A DNA stretch of 64,000 bases, from assembly GCA_036346405.1 (NCBI GenBank), contig CM070566.1:48673268-48737267 (forward strand), read 5' to 3'. A program made the translations under genes and the position numbers. Numbering within the stretch: position 1 is the first letter of the stretch; every line of letters begins with the position of its first letter. The notes under the pieces were generated by a model that was not told where the DNA came from, did not search any database, and worked only from the letters and a program-made list of their open reading frames with translations. Positions 12,589 through 24,100 of this stretch are shown here, piece after piece. The stretch comes from Phyllostachys edulis. Taxonomy: Eukaryota; Streptophyta; Magnoliopsida; Poales; Poaceae.

Positions 12589-12872
12589 TATAACTCCAAG
12601 CGTCATAATAATAGAGTAACAACGGACGGCTCAGATTTGTCGAGCTCTCCGCTAGATCGACGCTCCCGAACGCATCACAGTTCACAAGTCTCGTGGTCAG
12701 TAATCACAGTAGAAGCCAGCGGCCTGCGGCATCGGATCGAATTCGATCTCCCCTAAAGCCCGACGGACCCGACTCGAAGCCCGTCTGAGACGCCGGCGAT
12801 CTCCCCCTCCAGCGCCGGCGACCTTCCTCCGGGGACGCCCTCCACCTCTATTCTCCCGACTCCGACGCCGCC

Positions 12873-15800
12873 ATGGTAATCAAAGTGATCGGATCTGATC
12901 TTGACTGCTTGCTACTGATTTATTTGTTCCCCTCCAAGGTCGCAGCATCTTTACCACCTTAGATCCCACTCTGATTTCCACTGTTTTGGCCCAGAATTAC
13001 ATTATTGGCGCCTTCAAGCCACCCTGCGACATCTTCGTCACCTTCTCCGATGAGAGGACCCGGAAGCAGGTACGGGCCCTGCACATCCTTGATGCCACCT
13101 ACCACGGGCAGACTGTTTTTAGGATGTTTGACTCCTTGTTGTTGTTGTTGTTGTTGTGATTCTTGCAGATCTCGATCAAGAAGGACAATGGGAAGACGGC
13201 TATGGTTCCGGCCTTCCAGAGCCTGGAGACGATAGCCGGAGAGGTAGTGCCAGTGGTGTTTCTTGTTGTGTGTTTACTAGGATACCCCGCGCGTTGCTCT
13301 GAGAATTCGTAGAAATCAATTTGTTGGTTGTATTGTTTGAACAAATTACATGGTAGAGACTAAAAGAATTAGATGATTGCAAATGAGAGAACATCTATGA
13401 CACTCAATTTTTATTCAAATGTTGTGAACAATAGGGGTGACGTGGCTGCATGAGAGGAGAGAAATAGCATTGATTGTAGTTAGTGGGAATTACTTGTTTA
13501 ATATATATAGATTCTGGTATGTGAGGTTGAGTGTGACATTAAGTTGTAATGAAATGGTGTGCAGGTGTCAATTGCGCCAGTTCCGGGTAAAAGAATCGAG
13601 CACACGGGTGTCAAGATCGAGCTGCTGGGTCAAATAGGTACAAGCTATGCTCCTCCCTCAAGTGCTTCCTTGCTCTGATTGATTCTGAACATAGGAGTCC
13701 TAGTGCCTATGGACTATGGTAATTACTGCTATAGGATGCTGTGTTACGCTGTTAGTGTACTTATTGTTTCAAGCTGTTGAATGCACTGCTTGTTTATAGA
13801 AAAACCAATTTGAACAATCAGGTTTTGTTGTGCTGGAGATTCATTGCATTATTCTCCCAGCCAATGTTCTTGTGAATTTTCACTCGATGATAAAGTATAG
13901 GATTTCATTGCTGGATAAACTGCAAAAAAAAGAAGATTGTTCCTGAGCACTGCTCCTTCTATTGTTTATCTTTGTCCATTGATAGACTACCACTAGTCTC
14001 CTCATCGATACTTCATGTTCTGCTAGGTCCTAACATTGTTGTTTGTGATCATGTCTATTACAGAGCTATATTTCGACAGAGGCAACTTCTACGACTTCAC
14101 TTCATTGGGTAGGTTCTCTCTTGGAGTCATTTTGAACATACTATTGTATGATATGCCAATAACTTTTCCGTTAAGATATTCGTGTAGCTTTTTGGAATTC
14201 TTATTGTCTGTTCCTTTTTCCTTTTTTTTTTGCCTAGCATGCTTTAAATCTTGCTAAACTTTTGGGCTTTACATTATTATTAACTAATCCTAAAAACACC
14301 ATCTTGAAAGTTCCTCCGAAAACTGCGCCTTCTGAAATATTGTGCTGTTTTATGTATAATATGCTCACTAAAGCATTAGTGAAGTGCCCAAGGTTTAATC
14401 ATGTGACCCCTTAACTAAAAATGATGACATATAACTTAGCACCATTTCATTTAAATTAGCTATTGTTTATATGTAAGTCTATTTCATCACCTGAAGTGCT
14501 CTTTTTGTCTTGCAGTGCGTGAATTAGATGTTCCTGGCGAAATCTATGAAAGAAAGACATATCCATTTGAGTTTTCAACAGTTGAAATGCCATACGAGTC
14601 ATATAATGGAACAAATGTCAGATTGAGGTAAGAAAAGACATTTTACAATGCTTGCATTATGCTTTGCACAGTTCATAACAAGAATAGCTTGCATGATGTG
14701 CAGCATCAACTACTAAATTAACACTATCTATGAAGACTGAAATGCATACTTATTATGTTTGCAGGTACATCCTGAAAGTGACGATTGGTAGAAATTATGT
14801 TGGCAATATTGTGGAATGTCGGGATTTCTGTGTAAGTCTAAACTTCACCTCGTTGACCTTCCATGTATAACATTCAGCATAACTTTGGTAGCTCCAACTT
14901 GGAACCATCAGAATCTTAATTTGATGATTTGTATAATCATAGTTGATCTTAGGAAAATTGACATGATGTATATATTGTTTTGCTATATTCCACCCTTTTT
15001 CGAAATTTTCTACAATGGTTCCATGGGAATGCATTGCAGGTTTTATCATTGATGTTTTCTGGATTATTTAGTTTTTTTCTTTTTTTTTTCAGGTAAGAAA
15101 CTACTCTCCTGTTCCTACAATCAACAACAGTATCAAGGTTAGTCATAGTAACTAGATGGCTTAACTAATTATAAAAGGTTGCAGACTTACAGTTTAACCT
15201 GTCTTGATAATGTGTTTTTGGGCTAAGTGATGCTTGTAAAATAGGTCGATCATGTCTTGACCATGGTCTACTTACCGATTCACATACTGATGGTGCTGCA
15301 TGTTCGAAGTCTTGTTAAAAAAAATTGAAGTACCATTTAGCCTAGTTTTTTTTTTAAAAAAAACTGGTAACATTAATAGCTTAAGAGAGAGAGGGAGAGC
15401 ACATCTTAGTAGTTTTTTTTTTAAGATTCACATCTTAGCTTACCTGATGAAATGGTGATAGCACCAGTTCAACATCATTCTTGGAGTCACGGTGGTCACT
15501 GGGCATGTGAACAATGATCATGATCTACTTGAAAACCATTTGCTTCCAGGCAGCAGTTGATGCCAAACAATAAAGGGCCAAAAGGTTTCACTAGTATTGT
15601 AATGATCTTAGATCATTATAGGGTAAACACCCTTCAGGAAGAAGGCCGGACGGTGTCGACCTTATGGGATGAGAGATTAGACTATAAACTAGGATGATAG
15701 AATCTTGAGAGGGAAACTAGATTAATTCTTCTTGCTTGCTTGATAATGGATACATACTATCCCTTTTATAGGGACGACTCGACTTAACCTCTAAGAAACA

Positions 15801-18800
15801 ATTTCTATTTTTAAGGAAACTTATCTGTATTAGATGGAATACATCTCTTAGGAAGTAAACCCAACTAGTAAGGAAACTAACTATTCTATCTCTATTTCCT
15901 AACTACTAATACACCTGTGGGGCCCGGCATGAATAGTGCGTGTGCTACAGTATCGCATGTACTGTTCATGGATGAACAGTAGCCCGGCCCATGATACCAA
16001 GTTGTCATGATTCTTAGTTCATAACGGGGTAAACACCACCAGGAAGAAGGCCGGGCGGCGTCGGCTTTATGGGTTGAGAGATTAGACTATAGGCTAGGAT
16101 GATAGAACCTTGAGAGGGAGACTAGATTAATTCTTCTTGCTTGCTTGATGATGGATACATACTATTCCTTTTATAGGGACAACCCGACTTGACATCTAAG
16201 TAGGCTTATTAAGGCGTCGCCTAAGCATCGCTTAAGCGACGCTTAGGTGGTAAGGCGCTGCTGGTGGCTAAGGCGTCGCCCTCGCCTTGCCGCCTCCACT
16301 CCGCGTGGCTCCTCCTCCCGGCTCCCCGTCGCCGTCGCCCTTCGGTGGAGAGGGAGGTAGAAGGAGAGAAGAGAGGAGCCGGGAGCTCACCGGATTCGTG
16401 CCACCAGATCAAGCCTCCACGACGACCCAGCCAGTGCTTCATGCTGTCGCGACTGTCATGGCAAATGGCGTGCCGGCTCACTGAAGCTCAAGGCCACGCC
16501 CAGGCTTTCGTGCTTTCCGTGAGCGCTAGATCTGCTGGGGAGAGGAGAGGCGGCGAGTGCGATGGGGAGAGGAGAGGCGGCGAGTGCGACTCGGTTAGGT
16601 TAGATGCGTCATGCCTCATGCACCGGATGGGTGGCTGAGCTGATGGGCTGGGCCGCTGGGCCTTTTCTTCTTCTCCTTTTCTTTTTTTTCACACTTGCCG
16701 CTTCATTTTCGCTCTGGTGCTCGCTCGGCACTTTCTTCGCACGAGTATGGTGTCGCCTTAGGCGTCCAAGGCACGCCTTAGGCGTCCGAGCGGTGCCTCA
16801 CCGCCTTACCTCGCTTTAGCGCCTTAATAACCATGCCTCTAAGAAACAATCTCTATTTTTAAGGAAATTTATCTGTATTAAATGGAATACATCTCTAAGG
16901 AGTAAACCCAACTAATAAGGAAACTAACTATTCTATCTCTATTTCCTAACTACTAATGCACCCGTGGGGCCTGGCATGAATAGTGCGTGCGCTACAGTAC
17001 CACAAGTACTGTTCACAGTTGAACAGTAGCCCGGCCCATGATAGATACCAAATGTAATGAATCTTAGATCATTACGGGGTAAACACCGCTAGGAAGAAGG
17101 CCGGACGGCGTCGGCTTGGTGGGATGAGAAATTTGACTATAGACTAGGATGATAGAATCTTGGGAGGGAGACTAGATTAATTCATCTTTCTTGCTTGATT
17201 GATAATTGATACATGCTATCCCTTTTATAGGGACGACCCGACTTGACCTCTAAGAAACAATCTCTATTTCTATGGAAACTTATCTCTATTATATGGAATA
17301 CATCTCTAAGGAAGTAAACCCACCTAATAAGCAAACTAACTATTCTATCTCTATTTCCTAACAACTAATGCACCCGTGGGGCCGGTATGAATAGTGCATG
17401 GTGCTACAGTACCATATGTACTGTTCACTCCTGAACAGTAGCCTGCCCATGACAACTACTACCCTCCTTTCGCGACAGCTCGTCCTCGAGTTGTGGTGGT
17501 GGTCATGGCTGAAGATCTAGGAGACCCCATGTTGACGAGAGGTCGTGGCGCCGACGGAACATTGCATGGAAGATGGTCCGCAACACCCCAATAGACAGCA
17601 GCGAGGTCTGCGGTCCCTTGGCGTGTCTTGACGTTGCAGGAGGCGTCGGTGTCATGGACAGGCTGCGCGGGGCAGCAGCGCAACGTCGTCGTGGTCTTGA
17701 CACCTGCCATGCCCTGCACCTACGAAGGCACGACGTCGGCCGGGCGCGTGAAGAGGACAGTCATTGGGCAGCGGCCTTCTTCCTCAGCAAGGGCACCATT
17801 GGTGCATCCACTAGTAGCGAAGTCAACGATGCGGAAGTCACTGGCGAAATCAGAGACGCCTCCGGTGGCGCAGATCGCGCAGTAGCTGCTGCCTGTGCAT
17901 TCTTCTTCTCCTTTTCCATCAGCTTGACCACTATAGCCGCCATGTCTGCTAAGATGGCTTTCCTGTCGTCTACGCTGGCACTCATCTCGTTGAGGGTGGC
18001 CCTCATAGCCTTGAAATTCTTGGCAGCAGAAGTCATGGTGTTGGCTCTGATACCAAGTGTAATGATCTTAGATTATTACGGGGTAAACACCGCCAGGAAG
18101 AAGGCTGGACGGCGTCGGCTTTATGGGATGAGAGATTAGACTATAGACTAGGATGATAGAACCTTGAGAGAGAGACTAGATTAATTCTTCTTGCTTGCTT
18201 GATAATGGATACATACTATCCTTTTTATAGGGACGACCCGACTTGACCTCTAAGAAACAATCTCTATTTTTTATAGGGACGACCCGACTTGCTTGTATTA
18301 GATGGAATACATCTCTAAGGAAGTAAACCCAACTAATAAGGAAACTAACTATTCTATATCTATTTCCTAACTACTAATGTGCCCGTGGGGCCCGGCATGA
18401 ATAGTGCGCGTGCTACAGTACCGCATGTACTGTTCACGGATAAACAGTAGCCCGGCCGATGACAAGTGTACAAGCAGGGCTGTCCATTCTGATGTTCATG
18501 TTCCTCATGTAAATAAATTTGTTATCTACTAAAATTTTATTTGTATTTTGATGGTCTTACTCTAACAAGCTGGTTGCTGGAGTTCTTAGTCAATCGACTT
18601 TGATCAAATACAACATCTAGGGGTTACATGTACATAAACCTTGTAATGTGATAACTGTAACTGATCAATCCTTTTCAGATGGAAGTTGGAATTGAAGATT
18701 GCTTGCATATTGAATTTGAGTACAGCAAAAGCAAGTAAGTTCAGTACCGTATGCCAATTGGCAGTATGTTCTGATATGTCACCCAGTTTGGCAGGTCCAG

Positions 18801-19374
18801 AATGCTGATCATCTTTCTTTTGGATCAAACCTTGTTCAGGTACCATCTCAAGGATGTGATTGTAGGAAAGATCTATTTTCTTCTAGTCCGAATAAAGATA
18901 AAAAACATGGAGCTTGAGATTCGGCGTCGGGAATCAACAGGATCAGGTCCTAACACATATGTTGAGACTGAAACACTTGCAAAATTTGAGCTGATGGATG
19001 GTGCCCCAGTTAGAGGTATATTACACATTTTTTCTACATTTCTTTTTCAGTGGTGTCAAATTTCCAGTAAAAACTACCTGATATACCTTAATTGGTGTCC
19101 ATTGAGATGCCTATCATAAATTCATAGTTACTTAGTAAAAAGAGACTCCTTACTGGGTGCTGAGGTTATTGAAAATCATTTTGCAGGAGAATCTATTCCA
19201 GTAAGACTATTCTTGACGCCATACGAGTTGACCCCGACTTACCGCAACATAAACAACAAGTTCAGCGTCAAGTATTACCTGAACCTGGTCCTTGTCGACG
19301 AGGAAGACCGGAGGTATTTCAAGCAGCAAGAGATCACGATGTACCGCCTTCTAGAAACTCCGCAGTCTTCATAG
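12873..19374 (+). CDS. VPS26: Vacuolar protein sorting-associated protein 26 (retromer subunit)
   Basis: Eleven coding exons: 12873-12875, 12995-13069, 13169-13243, 13565-13637, 14064-14108, 14516-14627, 14765-14831, 15093-15137, 18679-18734, 18840-19015 and 19187-19374. Together they give 915 nt and 304 aa, about the usual VPS26 length, with GT-AG borders and a consistent phase throughout. The protein starts M-NYIIGAFKPPCDI and contains ELYFDRGNFYDFTSL, VRELDVPGEIYERKTYPFEF, INNSIKMEVGIEDCLHIEFE and SVKYYLNLVLVDEEDRRYFK, all hallmarks of the arrestin-like VPS26A/B type rather than the VPS26C type. VPS26 binds VPS35 in the core retromer, which sorts cargo on endosomes and prevacuolar compartments. 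The start codon is the whole coding part of exon 1. Intron 8 (15138-18678) is inflated to 3.5 kb by LTR and hAT insertions. No coding damage is seen. Confidence 0.96.
16201..16835. mobile_element. Non-autonomous hAT-like element, copy 2, nested in an LTR
   Basis: The left end is TAGGCTTATTAAGGCG and the right end is CGCCTTAATAACCATG, the same termini as the element at 2553-3267. The flanking 8-bp repeats are CATCTAAG (16193-16200) and CCTCTAAG (16836-16843). Sister LTRs read ...GACCTCTAAGAAACAATC without interruption at this point, so the insertion site is confirmed by comparison inside the window. The GC-rich centre differs from copy 1. Open frames at 16221-16638 are low-complexity. Confidence 0.85.
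17761..18036 (-). pseudogene. gag-like N-terminal fragment of the LTR array
   Basis: A 91-codon minus-strand frame starts soon after the primer-binding site, as gag does in Ty3/gypsy-like elements. It contains the helical, charged stretch FKAMRATLNEMSASVDDRKA and KLMEKEKKNAQAAAT. No protease, reverse transcriptase or integrase follows; only about 600 bp of internal sequence remains. It is best read as the gag remnant of a deleted, non-autonomous element. Assignment rests on position and composition, not on a clear domain. Confidence 0.5.
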
Positions 19375-20607
19375 ACTCCTATTGCTGGGACCTGGGGCAA
19401 GCCAGAGGCGTTTCGACTTCCTGGCACAAGAGAGCACCAGAGTTAGCAACTTAGCATGATGTGCCTTCCTGTATATAACTCTCCAGAAGAGCAATGCAGT
19501 TCCAATGTACCGTGTGCTGTTGCCTTTGTTCCTCCTTTTTAACTCCTTGAATCTGCTTAGCATACAACCATGAAATTGCTATTATTAATGCCCTTTCACC
19601 TTGTTCATTTCTCAGTTCTTGTAAGACATCTTGTGATAACCATATGTGTTGATATTTCATTCGTGGTTGTAGTTCATTTGAACTCGATGATGATGTGCTA
19701 TGCTCTGAGACATGCTGCTTATCAATTTCAGGATGTGATTTGTGCCCTGAATGCAAGCTTTTGCATCAATACTCCTTACCCATACTTTTTTATTCCATTT
19801 GTTCCCGTGTTCAGCAATACAGTAGTTGCACCAAACTCGAGTGACACATGACACCTATAACGATAATACCTGTATAGTCGTACGGTGTTGTCACATGCTC
19901 AAGCTGCGTAAAGTTTCTGAATTCCCTTATTTTTTTTCTTCTCTGTATTCACTTTAAGCTCAACGTTTGCAACTGTTATAGTATGAACGGAACATATACG
20001 CAATTAGAGAATTGGAAAAAGTAAAAAAGAGGCAATTCTTGGGCATATCATCAAACATGTACTATTAAACAAAGGGCCATCAGGTCAAAAAGCAAATGGA
20101 GATTATGGTCAGATGGTTCAGACAATTTTATTGCCAAACCGGAATCCCTACAATTTCAGATCTGCATCCCTGAACAGCAGCATTGGCATGTTAGCGTTTG
20201 CATGCGTCTGACGAACAATGTATAGTGTTTGTGATGCATGTGAAGAGTAGTTGATTTCGGTTAATCGTTCGCACGAGTTCCACGATAGGTTGGGTGAGGT
20301 TCCTTGAACAGACGCATGTTAGAATCGATTCGTTTTGAATACGTGGATGTATGAATAGGTGTATTGGTGGACTACGAACAGTGTTGACTGTTGAATATAT
20401 TCTTGCCCGCTTCAAGACATGATGACTAATCAAAAAAAATCTCAACCTTGGGTGAAGAGTTTACACTACTTCTGTTTACATCAACTCGCACCATACACTC
20501 TCCAACCACGCATCATCCCACAAATCCCATTCTACACCACATGATCAAGCTCACATAGCAACCATGCATAAACATCCCCTCACAAAAGGACCATCCACAC
20601 CTATCCA
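19375..20607. other. VPS26 3' region and spacer
   Basis: From 19375 to roughly 19870 the sequence is AT-rich and without a gene, fitting the VPS26 3' UTR and terminator. No clear plant polyadenylation signal could be singled out. From 19870 to 20607 nothing recognisable was found; short open frames on both strands show no domain. Confidence 0.4.
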
Positions 20608-20888
20608 TAGGGCTTAAAAAAAAAAGAAGCTCGAGCACAACAAGCTCATGCTCGAGCTCTTTCAATCCAGGCACGATTTGAGCTCGAGTCTATACCAAAG
20701 CTCAATCCGTCTTATAAGCTGATCATACGTATGGATCTCGTAATCCCCCTCCCTCACTTATATTCTCTTGCGGTCCAAGACCCATATTCAATTTGAATCT
20801 CAAATCCTAATCAAAACTCGCTCGAGTATGTTTAGAGCCGAGCCGAGGCTTACCAAACTCGCTCGAGCTCGTCTCGTTTACATGCCTA
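20608..20888. mobile_element. hAT-type MITE with GAGCTCGAG-rich ends
   Basis: This is a 281-bp element with a perfect 8-bp target duplication CCTATCCA at 20600-20607 and 20889-20896. The left end is TAGGGCTTAAAA; the right end, read in reverse, is TAGGCATGTAAACGAGACGA. Subterminal parts carry many GAGCTCGAG/CTCGAGCTC motifs in both orientations. It is non-coding. The 8-bp duplication and TAGG termini place it with hAT-derived MITEs. Confidence 0.85.
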
Positions 20889-21174
20889 CCTATCCACGAA
20901 GGCAAGCATCATCACCCCCTCGTTCTTGGGCACCACCATTTCTCAATCCTCAGATAAGAAGGATCTCTTACCGCGACGGAGTCAACACTCTTTAACACAA
21001 CATCATTTGTCCATTCGCAATGGCGTCGCCGTCCAGGATGGAGCTCTCCCTCGGCCAACATGGTTTATGGCCCCATCATTTTCAGAAATAAAAATTAACA
21101 TGTATACAGTCCATGGCCGGTCTAATTTAATTATGTCAAGCTTATCTAGAAGGCTTATTGTTGCTGTTTGTTAC

Positions 21175-24100
21175 TGTTATGAATATCGCCAGATTCATAT
21201 GGCGCCAATGGGCGATATATATCTAAAAGACACGTGTGGTGAATATGCAGAACCCTCATAACAATGGGGAATAACAAACTATACATATATCTCTAACACC
21301 CTCAAACTCATGGTGGATCAACAACACCGAGTTTGGAGAGGTAAAGCCGTCTTTGTGCTTTCGAGTCTGGGCCTTCGTGAAGAAATCCGCTATCTGAAGC
21401 TCAAAGGCACATACCGGAGAGCAATCACCGATCATGCACACAAGACCTCATGAAGGAAGTATCAACACCAATATGCTTGGTGAGCTCATGCTTCACAGAT
21501 CACGAGCAATCACGATAGCACATGTACTGTCGACAAGAGAGGAGTCGGTGTAGTGACGAAACACCAAAATCCTCAAGTAACCACCGCACCAAGTAATCTC
21601 TGCATCAAGAGAGCCATAGCTCGCAACTCGACCTCTCTGCGACTCGAACGGACACTGCAATCTGTTTCTTCGCCTTCCGTGCAATGAGAGAACCACCAAG
21701 AAAAACACAAGATGGCGAGATAGACCGACGATCGGAGGATCGCCGCCCAAGTAGCATCCGAATAAGCCGGTCAGAACGAGCCGGCGTGGAAAGAAGAGAC
21801 GGCGAGAGATAGTCCTACCGAGGTATCGCAGAACTCAAGAAGGTGGTCAGAGTGAACTGAGTGGGAGCAGAAACGAATCGACTCGAATGTGAATCGGATA
21901 AGTGATATCCGGACGAGTAACAAAGGTAGACAAGACTCTCAACAAGATGACGATAGCGAGTCGGATCGTAAAGAGGCTCGCCATCGAGGGTTTGAGGTGA
22001 ACATTGAGCTCCATGGGAGTCTCAACAAGACTGTTGATCAATGAGAGAGCGCGATCAAGAAGATCTGAATATACTTCTCTTGGGACATAAAGAAACCATC
22101 CGAGTGGAAGTAACCTCAATCCCAAGGAAGTAACGAAGAGGACCAAGATCCGACATAAGGAATTGCTCACTAAGATGAGCCTTGACAAAGGCAATGTACT
22201 CAGAATCATCTCCAGTAATGATCATATCATCAACATACAAAAGAAGAAGAGTCCGACCACGAGACGAAGTGTAGACAAAGAGCGCAGGATCATGATCACT
22301 CACGGAAAAGCCAAAGCGGAAGGACCACGAGGAGAAGCGCTCAAACCAAGCACGAGGGCTTGCTTAAGGCCATAGAGAGAGCGGCGAAGGCGGCAGACCA
22401 TGCCCTCGAGAATGTAATACCCAGTGGCGGATGCATGTAGACCTCCTCACGCAACTCGCCATTAAGAAAGGCATTCTTGACATCAAGTCGTGAGATGCAC
22501 CCGATGGCGAGCAGACGCCACCGAAAGAAGAGCGCAGACAGGTGGTCATGTGAGCCACGGGAGCAAAAGTCTCGTCGTAGTCACGACCATGCTCCTGCTG
22601 GAAGCCACGGGCAATAAGACGCGCTTTATAGCGCTCAAGAGAGCCATCAGAGCGAGTCTTAATCTTATAGACCCACTTACACGTGATGGGACGAGAGTGA
22701 GATGGAAAGGGAACAAGATCCCAAGTACCAGTACGCTCAAGGGCAGCAATCTCTTCGGCCATGGCATGCTGCCACTCGGGGTGAATAACAAGATCCCAGA
22801 AGAGACAAAGCTCACGAGTAGTCTGCGCGCAAAAAAGCAAAAGCAGGCGGGGGTCAAGCGATCGGTGATCGCGGAGGCGTGGCGAGGAGAAGATGACCCA
22901 TCAGAGAAGATGGATCATCGAAGAGGATGACTCATCTGGAAGATCCTCAATCTGAGGTCGACGAGTGTGAGACGAGTGTAGTGGGGAGCCCGAGGAGCCG
23001 CAGGAGACGGCAAGCGGCGGCATAACGGCGGAGAGGCCACAGTGGGAATATGTGGAGACTCGATGGGGCCGGGTGGGCAAGGGCAAAACAGATATAGGTG
23101 TATCTGGAAAGGTCAAAAAGGACAGAGACTCCACAGAGGAAGCCGAAGGAGAGATAGGACGTGGATAGAAAGGACGAGACTCGTCGAAAGTCACATCCCG
23201 AGAAATCCGCATCCGTCGACCAACAGGATCCCAGCACCGATAGCCCTTGTGCTCGGCACTGTATCCTAGAAAAACACACTCAACAGACTGAGCGGTCAGT
23301 TTGGTACGTTCTCGAGGGGCGAGAAGAACGTAGCAAACGCAGCCAAATAGACGAAGGGCAGAGTAGTCAGGAAGGAGACCACAGAGACGCTCAAAGGGAT
23401 TGCATACTCAAGAGCGAAGAAGGCCGGATGTTGACGAGATAGGTGGCAGTGGAAACAGCCTCGGCCCAAAAATGAGGTGGAATAGAGGCGGCAATCATAA
23501 GTGCACGAGCCGACTCCAAGAGGTGACGATGCTTGCGCTCAGCAACACCATTCTGAACATGGGCACCAGGACAAGAGAATCGAAGCGAGAGTGCCACCTT
23601 TCGGCAAGGAAGCTCAGCAGTGATGAGAGAGGTACTCGCCAAACAGAGTCGAAGACGAAAAACACGAATAGGAGTGGAGAAGCGTGTGCAAACCATAGTA
23701 GCAAACTATTTATAGATAGACAAGACCTCACTACGAGAAGACATGAAATATATCCAAGTGTGGCGAGAGAAATCATCTATAAAAATGATATAATATCGAT
23801 GACCCCCTTTCAAACGAAGAGCCGGACCCCAAACATCCGAATGAACAAGATCAAATGGACGCCGAGATATTGACTCACTATGAGGATAAGGAAGTCAAGC
23901 TGCTTGCCTAACTTACACGACAATCTAAAGACACGTCTCTGAGATGCAGGACCCGAAGACCACGATTTAACTAAAGACGATAGACGAGAGCCACACATAT
24001 GGCCAAGACGGTGATGCCATTCTTTGAAAGAGCCGATGAGACGGAGTGGCAGAGGCGGAGAGACCGGCAATGACGGTGGCGGCGGAAGGAAGATGAAGCC

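Larger units (their letters stand above)
15598..18464 (-). mobile_element. Tandem-LTR retrotransposon array inside VPS26 intron 8
   Basis: Four copies of a roughly 400-bp LTR lie in direct order: 15598-about 15994, about 16003-17040 (interrupted by an hAT element), 17053-17454 and 18058-18464. Full LTRs run TGTAATGATC to CCATGACA. Only LTRs 3 and 4 flank a real internal region, 17455-18057. LTR 4 abuts a primer-binding site (GGCTCTGATACCA, 18043-18055, complement of TGGTATCAGAGCC), so the element is in minus orientation. Each LTR has a minus-strand TATA box (for example 15764-15770). The array is flanked by AGTAT (15593-15597) and AGTGT (18465-18469), a near-perfect 5-bp target duplication. 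Remnants ATACCAA lie between LTRs 1-2 and 2-3. Confidence 0.88.

Noticed and set aside
17573..18139. 188-codon open frame on the + strand in VPS26 intron 8
   Set aside because: It crosses the primer-binding site and the start of LTR 4; the gag-like frame is on the opposite strand, so this is antisense noise.
22490..23873. Plus-strand open frames of 146 and 157 codons
   Set aside because: They are antisense to the copia reverse transcriptase and integrase domains, which are clear on the minus strand.
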